A stretch of 64,000 nt of DNA from Dimorphilus gyrociliatus (Eukaryota; Annelida; Polychaeta; Dinophilidae), in assembly GCA_904063045.1 (NCBI GenBank), contig CAJFCJ010000029.1:434001-498000 (forward strand), given 5' to 3'. A program made the position numbers and the translations under genes. Each line of letters begins with the position of its first letter. Position 1 is the stretch's first letter. Positions 48,601-57,134 of this stretch are shown one piece after another. The notes beneath the pieces were generated by a model. That model made no database searches. It worked only from the letters and a program-made list of their open reading frames with translations, and was not told the origin of the DNA.

Positions 48601-49751
48601 CAAAAGAATTTTTTATAAAATCTTCAACTTTGTATACAAACATTACAATGGATTACGAAGGAGTTAGAAATTATAAATTGGAGATACTTGTGAAAGATGC
48701 TGGAGATAAGTCCGCTAAGGCTAATCTTTATGTTGAAGTAGAACCTTTGAAACCAATCTTCACTGAAGAAGACTACTTATTTCAAATATTTGCTAACGTT
48801 CGTGTTGGTCAGTATATAGGTCAGGTGAAGGCCGTCGACCAAAGAACACCGAAATCACCTGTCACGTATTCTATAGTCTCGAATAACCCCGCTAGCCAAA
48901 AGTTCTCCATCAACTCGACAGGTCATGTTAAAACTACAGCTAATTTAATTAATATAAAAGAAGAAAGATTAGAATTGACAATAAGAGCTCAGGCGGGTAC
49001 AAGATCTAGTTTAGTAACGGTATGGATAACTCTCAGCCGAGATTGCGAAGGTTGTTCACCATCTTCTGGCAGTAGCGAATCCGACGGATTATTGCTAGTG
49101 CTTATGGTGATTTTCGGAATTATAGCCGTCATTGCCTGTGTTATTATAGTCGTCTTCTTGATACTACGAAAGACAAGACGAAAGAAGGTGCCTCCACCTG
49201 CCACATTTTCTACAACTACTTCTAGTTTACCCAGGACTTCCAATGGCTTTCTGCATTCCGATCATCATTCGTCACCAACGAGCGGGCGAGGTTCCGTATC
49301 AGAGGTGGATAAGGAAATCACAATGATAAACGATAGTAGGACTAGTTACAGTTCCGGCGATCGGGTTGCCGACAGTGGTCTACCAGACGAGACACCACCA
49401 ACCCCATTAAATCATGTTGAATATCTTGCCCGATTGGGTATTGAGCCAGTAAAAGTAAACGGTAGATCAATTGAAAGTATACAATCCTTCGGTGAAGAAG
49501 GAGGCGGAACATACATGTGGGATCACTTACTAAATTGGCAACCAGAATTTGCTAATATGTCTCAGGTATTTACGGAAATAGGCGATTTACAAGATATAGC
49601 TGTTCGTAAAGAACCAACAAAAATAGTTCAACAACGAACAAACACGGCCTTTTCCGTTCCGAGGACGGACCCTCCTCCAGTTTTAACAAGTACACCGCCA
49701 AGGACTGTTAATCAATCGAATACGAATAACCAGTTTGAATTTCGCATTTGA
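36686..49751 (+). CDS. DCHS: Dachsous protocadherin (27 cadherin repeats)
   Basis: A giant adhesion protein that binds Fat in planar polarity and growth control. 3058 residues in 11 exons: 36686-38404, 41553-41721, 41895-42125, 42189-42431, 42507-43775, 43849-45240, 45307-45519, 45616-46560, 46616-47406, 47481-47788 and 47855-49751; all phases close. The ATG at 36686 begins a signal peptide (IYIFLSAIIRLTA). I count 26 inter-repeat linkers, mostly DxNDN-P-F, hence 27 ectodomains, the number in fly and vertebrate Dachsous. Degenerate linkers: RPSSSAPKV, GNKSGNNLQF and VEPLKPIF. TM helix at about 2838-2863. The roughly 195-residue tail identifies it: SGRGSVSEVDKEITMIN, then YMWDHLLNWQPEF with VFTEIGDLQD, and RTDPPPVL, as in DCHS1. 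Intron 1 is 3.1 kb; the others are 50-175 bases. A DCHS2-like or Cadherin-23-like identity fits less well because of the tail. Confidence 0.95.
38746..38755. promoter_or_regulatory. GTTACGTAAT (PAR-bZIP/E4BP4-type) site 1
   Basis: Palindromic TTACGTAA core at 38747-38754. Two more copies lie in the same intron at 39315-39322 and 39962-39969. Confidence 0.4.
39314..39323. promoter_or_regulatory. GTTACGTAAT site 2
   Basis: Same 10-mer as site 1; Dachsous intron 1. Confidence 0.4.
39961..39970. promoter_or_regulatory. GTTACGTAAT site 3
   Basis: Same 10-mer as sites 1 and 2; followed by TACGG. A related TTACGTGA lies near 39611. Confidence 0.4.
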
Positions 49752-52311
49752 CTGTGATATGTACGCTGTTGTTTGAGAACTGCCACAAAAATGTTTCTGT
49801 ATAGACTATACAGTAGAAAGTACTGTATATTAACGTTTAATGTATATATACTGTATACTATATATAAATTATATATATATAGTAATGTTTTGCCTCTGTT
49901 TATTACTCTTATTTTATCGTCATATCAAAGAATAAGAAGAGGAAGTAACTGAAATCTTTCTTTTAAAATCTCTTTCCATAAAATTAAGAAAAAATATTAA
50001 AGAAAGAGAGCTATAGATAGAGAGAAAATAAGATAGAAAGAAGAGAAGAGGAAGAAGAAATCTTTATGTTTATAATGTTAAAATTGTTGAAGATCTGCTA
50101 TTTTATTGAATATTTTTTACAACTGATTAAAAAGAAATCATTTTTTTTGTTTTTTTTTTATTAAAAGAAAATATGTTTATAGAAAAAAAAGGAAAAAAAA
50201 AGAGTAATTGAACTATTCTCTCTCCTCGACTGTTGAACTTGATACTAAGATATAATTTACTATATTTATCATTAATTCCTTATAGACCAATTTTTACGGT
50301 AATCTTACCTATCAATTTTATCTATATTACTTTTTCGAATTATATATACTCATCTTTTACGACCTTTCCACGCCTATATAATTATTTCTACTGTCAATAT
50401 CGTTATACCCGAACCGAATAATTCTTTAATTAGTTTTACATTAAAAATACGAGACAGATGTGGACGATTTCAATCAAGAAGAAGAGAGAAAAGTAATTAA
50501 ATTGCTTAAATTCAGGGGCTTTTCTCAAATCGAATCAGTAGTGTGACTAATTAATATACGCATAAAGTAGTACAACAATTTGACTACAGATGGAAGCACT
50601 CAAACATTTCAGAGTCTAGACATGACTAAGACATTTCTAAAGGAGAAGTAATCAATTTTGAATGTTCGTATAAAATCCATTCGCAGAAAATGCGTTATCT
50701 ATATTGCATAGTTACAAAAAAATTGTTTCTTTCAACTTTCCTGTTAAGTATGACGTGAAAAAAAATACGACAAAGGAAAGTCAATGAAATATTCACCTTT
50801 ATGTTCTAGTTTCATAACTTAAGATAAAAATTGCAGAAACAACAATCATTGAATACCCTTTTTTATGTAACAAGCCCAACAAGAAGTATATCTATTGTTA
50901 TTAGTGATTACTAGTCAAGCGGAATATACTAATCTAATGACAATACACTACTTATAAATTTTCCGTATTTATATAGCGTATGAAACTATTAGCGCATATC
51001 GGTTTGTCTATTTCTCTCTGCTGATTCTTCAGCTCTTTATCACTTATTCTCTACATATACTTACAATATATATAAACAAATATATATATACATATATATA
51101 TATACAATGTACTTTGAACTTTCTACTATTGAAATGCAAAAGAGAAATCGATAATTAATTAATATTCAAAGAAATTTATTACCTAAATTTAATGCTATTT
51201 ATGTGGTTTATAAATAATAATGATATTGCATTTAGAATAAATTACAAAGAGGTTTAGAACGAACTTATCGAAAATCGATATTCAACATTTGTATAAAAAA
51301 ACATATATCATTTTTTGTAAAGAAATTTCTGTATTATATGCTTTTCTACTTAAAATTTTCCTCTATTTGTGAATAATTTAGCATAATTAAATTATTGATA
51401 ATCGTTAATTAATTAATTACATTTGATTGTTACAGTACTCTAGTTGAACTATTGCAAAAAGGAAGAAGCAGACTACTTGCATATGCTATCTATAAGTCTG
51501 AAGAAGCTATCATTTCAATTTTAAAGCTTATTACGAACATTTGCAAGATGATGGCAAAGTTCATTATTCCACTTTCGAAATCATAAAAAAATAAAAAATA
51601 CTAAAAGCAAAATTCTAAAAATAGAAAGTATCTTCTATAAATCCCCGATTCAGATATAAAATTCTTGAATTGCTTTATAAAAACTAACTGCTTTTTTTTG
51701 TTTTGTTTTTCTTTTTTGAAAAACAACACAAACATAATAAAAAAATAAATGAACTTTGTTAATGTATAACATTACATTCTATTTTTCTTTTTATGTTTGT
51801 ACGTTCTTATCTTTTTGAATACAACCGAGTGGGAATCTTTTGTATTCGATATAGTTCGTATCGTTTTCTTTATGTATTTGAATTTTTCAATAGGATAGTC
51901 AATTGAGAAGATGTTGCAGGTTTATATTAATAGGCTTAATTTATCCAAATTCAAGGTCTAAATCTAAAGTGAAAGTATGCCAGCAGTGATTTTTTCAAGT
52001 CTTTTATTTTAGAAAAGAGTTGTGTTAATTTGTATATTTCTTTAGAGTAAACACAAAAACAAGTAAAAAGTGTCAATATACATATATCATATATATATAT
52101 AGATCATGTGTTTTTGTTAATCTAGTGCGTTCAAGACCTATAAATTTATTCAATTTAATTAAGCGACTTCTTTATACTGCAAAATACAAAAGATATTTTG
52201 CAGTTTTCTTAAAAAAATAAATAAAAAAATGTAGATACATGTAAATAATATATATATATATATTAAAATATAATATATATTATATATCTTAAAATATCTC
52301 TTATCTTTCAT
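49752..52311. other. Tail-to-tail intergenic between Dachsous and OSGIN
   Basis: 2.6 kb of AT-rich DNA. An exact TATACTGTATA (49847-49857), imperfect copies near 49806-49830, an A/G-rich stretch near 50000-50060 and TA tracts near 51080-51105 and 52240-52290. No gene seen. Confidence 0.55.
49847..49857. repeat. TATACWGTATA near-palindrome
   Basis: Exact copy about 100 bases after the Dachsous stop codon. Confidence 0.65.
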
Positions 52312-53676
52312 TCAAGCAGAGTTTTGTTTTCGGTGCCATAAGTGTGAGGCGACGGCAACTACGGCACCAGGAATGAATCTCACAAAAGTGTCTCCTGCCA
52401 AAGCCCCAATTGCAAACATCCCTTGTGACCTCGTTATCTGGTGCGTTACGGGATCAATATCGATAGGGTTATGTTTAACAGAAATCGGAGCGTCATCAAC
52501 TATGCCCAAATTTCGACCGTCCCCTGGAAGAAATGATAGGTCGGGTCGTGTGCCTATTGCAACAAGAACTTTGCGCACTCGGACGAAATGATTAGTATTG
52601 GAGTTTTCAAGTAGCACGTGGCCAGCGCTGAATAGTTCAAGGACACGGTGCTGAGGTAGGGGTGTGTAGAGTTCGTCTCGTAATTCTTCTTTCATAAGAG
52701 ACATAACTTTTTTATATTCTGGATAAGCTTTTGAGGCCACTTTACGGAGGATATGGGCCCGATCTTTCGGATCCCTTCGGAATGCGTGTAGAACGGGCAC
52801 ACCAGCTTCTAATAATGTCAGAATTGAGTCAGCAGCACTTAATCCGGCTCCAACTACTAAAACTGGATCTGTTGAATCATTGAAATCTACTAAAACGTCC
52901 CTAACATTATTAACTACGTAGTCTTCGTGTTCGCCGATAACGCCCAGTTTTTCTTTAATATCTGACTGGCCAGTTGCCAAAACAACATAAGACGCTCTGT
53001 AGCAGAAAGACGTCGTTTTGCCTGTTAAAGGATCTGTCTGATGCCCTCGAACGTCGTACTTATGACATCCGAAATGAGAACGTGAACACGGTATCTGTTC
53101 ACCGCTTTCTGCGTCAATCTCGTGCGCAACGTCCAATACTCGTTCTACGCACGTGACGGTCGTGTTTGGTCGAATATAATCTGAAACTAGGCCAGAATAG
53201 GCTTTATAATATCTTCGTAAATCATTGGGTACAGCTCGCTGGAAACGATTCTGGGCCGTATATTTCAGACCAGGCAACTCCATCCAGCCAGCTTTGCTCA
53301 CAGTTTTTTGCTCATATTTAGAATCGAGACTATTCCAGACACCGCCTCCTTCGCTTTTTCCTAATACCACGTGATTTATGGCCCTTTCTGGATGATATTT
53401 CCATTCTAAATTCGATTCTTCTTCCGATCCCACATCGGCTCCTGGGCATCGTAACGAGTCTATTAGTTTCGGTATAGGATTGCTCGATCTTCCGTCTACT
53501 GCCAATTGAGATAGTAAATCCAAATCGTGTTCAATTAGCGATATCTTGGAAGATAAATGCTTGATCAAAGGATGTTCAGCGTCTGCCCTCAAATAAGGCC
53601 AATGACCAGACAAAACATACGATGTGAATAGACCGCTTGGACCGTTTCCTACTACCACTACGTCGATGTATTCCAT
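52312..53676 (-). CDS. OSGIN: Oxidative stress-induced growth inhibitor (OSGIN), FAD/NAD(P)-binding
   Basis: A flavin-monooxygenase-like protein; vertebrate OSGIN1/2 are stress-induced growth regulators, and recent work treats the family as monooxygenase-like. 454 residues in one exon on the minus strand. The frame stays open upstream to about 53905, but the first ATG is at 53676 and starts MEYIDVV, directly at the first Rossmann motif VVVVGNGPSG (residues 6-15). Family blocks: YLRADAEHP, HVVLGKSEGGGVW, WMELPGLKY, VVLATGQSD (about 233-239), the second nucleotide motif VLVVGAGLSAADS (about 272-284), and FIPGAVVAVASHLW near the end. An upstream coding exon cannot be excluded. The 5' flank has two AGATGGCG copies. 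Head-to-head with the GPCR at 54383. Confidence 0.88.
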   Translation of the reverse strand: MEYIDVVVVGNGPSGLFTSYVLSGHWPYLRADAEHPLIKHLSSKISLIEHDLDLLSQLAVDGRSSNPIPKLIDSLRCPGADVGSEEESNLEWKYHPERAINHVVLGKSEGGGVWNSLDSKYEQKTVSKAGWMELPGLKYTAQNRFQRAVPNDLRRYYKAYSGLVSDYIRPNTTVTCVERVLDVAHEIDAESGEQIPCSRSHFGCHKYDVRGHQTDPLTGKTTSFCYRASYVVLATGQSDIKEKLGVIGEHEDYVVNNVRDVLVDFNDSTDPVLVVGAGLSAADSILTLLEAGVPVLHAFRRDPKDRAHILRKVASKAYPEYKKVMSLMKEELRDELYTPLPQHRVLELFSAGHVLLENSNTNHFVRVRKVLVAIGTRPDLSFLPGDGRNLGIVDDAPISVKHNPIDIDPVTHQITRSQGMFAIGALAGDTFVRFIPGAVVAVASHLWHRKQNSA

Positions 53677-54382
53677 ACCAGGTTGTTCCGGCTGTCTGCC
53701 GGCTTTTTCGTTTATTTTTAGAGGAAAACCCCAATATTCACCTTGTCTTTCCACGCCATCTGCACTCAGTATTCTCGCTACATTTTTTTTGAGGCGCCAT
53801 CTGCACTCTACCTGCGAGAATACTTTGAAACAGTTTGCGCTAGATGCGGCATCCGCAACTGGTTTGCAAAAAAGATTTTCGATGGACTTATCTTATGTAA
53901 GTACAAAATACATGAATATTTGAGGATATTATAAATTCCTTGTGACATGAGGTAGGACCAGATTTACTTTACACTTGATTACTATTTGATGCAGTTAATT
54001 AAAAGATTAGGCATCTGGTAAGCAGAGTATAATCATCCACATGCTTTACAGATGGATGGATAAGTCCGTAGCTGGCCAAATTTTCTTACAAAATCCTTAA
54101 AATTCTTTATTTTTTTATAAGTAGAAGTAATTTATTTTTTTTTAAGCAAAACAAATTTTGCTCAGTGTAACAAGCTTACATCAAGAGAGCTCTCTGTCGT
54201 TCGTGGCTAAGAACGTCATTCCCCGGCGTTCTTAGCACTTCTTGACTGTTGTGTAGAAGAAAACTTTAAGCTAAAACAGTTCTTCTATTTGCATGTATAG
54301 ATTTACGGCGTGAGATGATAAAGCGTTCCGTAAGAACGATTTTCCACTTTATTTTGGCCTATCTTTTACCCCTCTCATTCTA
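53677..54382. promoter_or_regulatory. Shared upstream region of OSGIN and the FMRFa-receptor-like GPCR
   Basis: 706 bases between divergent start codons. Its OSGIN side carries the duplicated motif described separately. The middle is AT-rich; 54180-54300 has GAACGTCATT...CGTTCTTAGCAC, a small imperfect inverted repeat. No further gene. Confidence 0.45.
53754..53826 (-). repeat. Duplicated AGATGGCG motif with flanking inverted repeat
   Basis: CGCCATCTGCACTC occurs at 53754-53767 and again at 53795-53808. After the first copy comes AGTATTCTCGC, after the second GCGAGAATACT, its exact reverse complement. So the direct repeats carry an inverted pair; it lies about 80-150 bases upstream of the OSGIN start. 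Confidence 0.7.
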
Positions 54383-55504
54383 ATGAAATCCACATTTCAG
54401 CCGATAACGTCCGGTTCTCCAACTATTTGTCTTATCGGATCGAACCGAACGAACACGACGTCGGAAGAGAGGATTTATCAAGTCGTCTATAAGGCCTACA
54501 CTTACTTACTGCCCATCATTTCTTCCTTCGGACTTGTCGGCAATATTCTAAATTTGATTATTCTTACCGGAAAGCGCGTTTGTTCCTCTCTAAGAACGGG
54601 AGAACGTTCGGCCAATGCTTGTCTAGTAGCGTTAGCCGTATCTGACATGTGTTTCTGTGTATTAGCTTTTCCGGCAGCCTTCGTTCATTCGGATCATTCC
54701 TATGAATCGGCTGCGTTTCTTGCCTACTACGACGCTTACTGTCCAGGAACAATAAACTTCTTTATACTGTCGAGTACATGGCTAACCGTAGCGATGTCTG
54801 CAGAAAGATGGCTAGCTATTTGTCATCCTCTAAAATCGAGAAACGCTATCACTTTATCCAGAACCAAAGTTGTTATAGTTGTAGTTTTCGCTATTTCCGT
54901 ACTCTTCAATATACCAGTTTATTGGCGATATAAGATGAAAACGACAGTAGAGTGTGGTCGAAGTATGGTAACTGTTGCAGAGGCGAAGATCATAAGCGAC
55001 AAATTTGAACATTCCTACCGGATTGCCTGGGCAGTTTTTGGTAATATTTTCCCGTTGTTGCTGCTCCTATTGTTTAACGGCGCTTTGATGCGTCAAATCC
55101 ATAAATCATACGCGATGAGGAGATTAATGAAGAACATGACTGGGAAACGGCAATCGGAGAGTGACGCTAGTAGACGTATTACACTGACGCTTGTTTCAAT
55201 CGTCGTCATGTTCTTCATTCTCGTTGCTCCAAGTGATGTTGCTAAGCATGTCACACTGCTTGTCGAAGAAGAACTGACAATGAACTTTACATACAAAACT
55301 ATCGAATTGATTACTAACGTCATGCAGACTATCAACTTTTCCGCCAACTTTGTTCTCTATTGCATCATTAACCCGTCTTTCCGAAGAAGTATGACATCAA
55401 GATTCGGTTGCCGAGAATTCGAAACGTCAGAGATGGCTCCAACTTCTTTTAGGATGTATAATACCAATCCGAGGTCAAGGTCGACTCGTAGCCTTCTTGA
55501 CTAA
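54383..55504 (+). CDS. FMRFamide-receptor-like class A neuropeptide GPCR
   Basis: 373 residues in one exon. Seven transmembrane helices. TM1 GNILNLIIL, TM2 LVALAVSDMCF, the TM3 cysteine in YCPGTINFF, ERWLAICHPL in place of DRY, TM4-loop FNIPVYWRYK with ECGRS as the second disulfide cysteine, a long TM5 (FPLLLLLLFNGALMRQI), TM6 VMFFILVAPSDV without the CWxP motif, and TM7 NFSANFVLYCIINPSFR. ERxxAxCHPLK, the NIPxxW stretch and SxNFxxY are shared with fly FMRFamide receptor relatives, so the best guess is the FMRFaR-like/SPR-like neuropeptide group. The N-terminus has a sequon (NRT). The cytoplasmic tail is Arg/Ser-rich (NPRSRSTRSLLD). The ligand cannot be read from the sequence. Confidence 0.8.
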   Translation: MKSTFQPITSGSPTICLIGSNRTNTTSEERIYQVVYKAYTYLLPIISSFGLVGNILNLIILTGKRVCSSLRTGERSANACLVALAVSDMCFCVLAFPAAFVHSDHSYESAAFLAYYDAYCPGTINFFILSSTWLTVAMSAERWLAICHPLKSRNAITLSRTKVVIVVVFAISVLFNIPVYWRYKMKTTVECGRSMVTVAEAKIISDKFEHSYRIAWAVFGNIFPLLLLLLFNGALMRQIHKSYAMRRLMKNMTGKRQSESDASRRITLTLVSIVVMFFILVAPSDVAKHVTLLVEEELTMNFTYKTIELITNVMQTINFSANFVLYCIINPSFRRSMTSRFGCREFETSEMAPTSFRMYNTNPRSRSTRSLLD

Positions 55505-55626
55505 TTAGACTACATTAGTATTAAAGCTTCTAACTCGCTGCCGCCAATTTATCAACTTTGCTGTATATATGAAGTCTTAAGAAATCTAATAAGAATACTA
55601 AAATAAAAAGAAAGAGAAAGAAAGTG

Positions 55627-55632
<6 letters not shown>

Positions 55633-55665
<33 letters not shown>
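55633..55665 (+). repeat. (GA)n microsatellite
   Basis: Uninterrupted GA run of about 32 bases in the GPCR 3' flank. Confidence 0.9.
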
Positions 55666-55669
<4 letters not shown>

Positions 55670-56344
55670 AAGAGAAAGGAAGACGACAGAACAGAAAGAG
55701 TCCAATTGAAGAAAATGAACTGAAAAGACAGCTTATTCATAAAAGACGTCTAAAAATCATTTGTATAAAAAATTAGATATCTTAGGGTGTCTTTCTAGAG
55801 AGAATATTATATAATTGACTCATAGTATGGGTATAGTCAATATATTTCTTTTATATTTTTTAAATAAAGGAAAATATACAATCCATACTTTGTTGACAGG
55901 ATTTTCTCAATGATTAATTTTTAAATTGTTTGCCTGTAAACAGGAATGGAGTTTGGAAGTAAATAGATTGTTCCTCTAATATTTCGCGCATCAACGCCTT
56001 AGGCATCCCAGTTTGCACTTAAAAAATATTATACTAACTGAAAACATGAGCATAACAGTTATGCAGGAAAATAGAATAAAAATGGAAGGAAGAGGCCGGA
56101 AAATGGCTGATAAAAGCCTATTTATTACTAGTTATTTATGGTGTTAAGAAGTCCCGGTAAACTTTCAGTCGAAAATGACTACTAAAAAGTTAAATTTGAA
56201 AAGTGGATATCATTTTCTAAACGCGACTTAGTCAAGTAAAATTTACTATGAATGGCTTTTTTTTACTGAATATTGATTAACTGAATCGAATTATCCCTTA
56301 TGACGGCTTAATACTGTCGCCAGATGTTTCCGCTGAAACCCAAT

Positions 56345-56457
56345 AGATGGCATAGTAAATTTCATAGAGGCGGAGCGGTTTGAAGTCACGTGGCATTGAC
56401 GTCAGAATGACAATCTGCTGACGTAGTTGCTAGGCCGAATTCCAATCGGTGACGCGA
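56345..56457 (+). promoter_or_regulatory. Cluster: AGATGGC, E-box, CRE, CRE-like sites, CCAAT
   Basis: In order: CCAATAGATGGCA (AGATGGC at 56345-56351), CACGTG (56387-56392), perfect CRE TGACGTCA (56397-56404), TGACGTAG (56419-56426), CCAAT near 56442 and TGACGCGA (56450-56457). The cluster ends about 320 bases before the bZIP start. CREB-family genes of the ICER type are autoregulated through such CRE clusters in vertebrates; here this is inference. Confidence 0.55.
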
Positions 56458-56774
56458 ATTATTAAACTGGCACCGTATTCCAATTTTATTTGAAAGGCTT
56501 TTTTATGGTTCGGAAAGTGGTGGACTACAAATTTGCATAGGCCGACACGTATGGCATATGTGCTTTTTCGAAATTTAGGAGAGATTCATTGTCTTTATGG
56601 AAGAAAAGTCTGCAGCTGTTGAACGAAAATAAGAGTTTCTATTGTTACTTAAACATCAACTAAGCTGTTTTAACTGCTTCCGCATCAAGGTAGTACATTT
56701 TAAAGAAGAATCAGTCGATTAAAAGAAGAGAGGTTGATAGTAATCTGTTCTTTATACAACTTCATACTATCACA

Positions 56775-57134
56775 ATGACCAATTCAGCATCTACGCAAAA
56801 TTCAACATCGAATCCAACCATTCTTCAGTACGCTCCGAACGGTGAGGGGCAATTTTTCATTCCTGTTAGTGTCGCCGTTACGAACCAACAGCCTTATCAA
56901 ACGGCAACCACACTACTGCAAGAGAACACTGGTGTTCATGAGGAATCAAATAAGAAGAGAGAACTTCGTCTGTTAAAGAATCGCGAAGCTGCTAGGGAAT
57001 GTCGGCGGAAGAAGAAGGAATATGTAAAATGTTTAGAAAATCGTGTAGCTGTTTTGGAAAATCAGAACAAAGCTTTGATAGAAGAATTAAAGAGTTTGAA
57101 AGAAATTTATGGAGACAAAGAAGAAATTGTGTGA
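56775..57134 (+). CDS. CREB/CREM-family bZIP factor lacking a KID (ICER-like)
   Basis: 119 residues in one exon. The C-terminal half is a near-perfect CREB/CREM bZIP: KKRELRLLKNREAARECRRK, then KEYVKCLENRVAVLENQ and a leucine zipper with heptad residues L/V/L/L. The N-terminal 65 residues contain GEGQFFIPVSV and Gln/Thr-rich sequence like the Q2 region, but no kinase-inducible domain (no RRPSY). The ATG at 56775 has a good context (ACAATGA). As it stands the product could bind CRE sites but not respond through KID phosphorylation, so it resembles repressor forms such as ICER. A spliced upstream exon with a KID is possible but none is visible. AATAAA at 57341-57346. Confidence 0.88.
   Translation: MTNSASTQNSTSNPTILQYAPNGEGQFFIPVSVAVTNQQPYQTATTLLQENTGVHEESNKKRELRLLKNREAARECRRKKKEYVKCLENRVAVLENQNKALIEELKSLKEIYGDKEEIV

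Larger units (their letters stand above)
55505..56774. other. Intergenic and upstream region of the CREB-like gene
   Basis: Holds a (GA)n microsatellite, AT-rich DNA to about 56280, then a less AT-rich block (56310-56600) with E-box, CRE-type and CCAAT sites described separately. No kinase-inducible-domain exon was found here. Confidence 0.5.

Noticed and set aside
53677-53905. N-terminal extension of OSGIN
   Set aside because: Frame is open but has no ATG, contains the repeated regulatory-like motif, and OSGIN proteins begin close to the VVGNGPSG motif.
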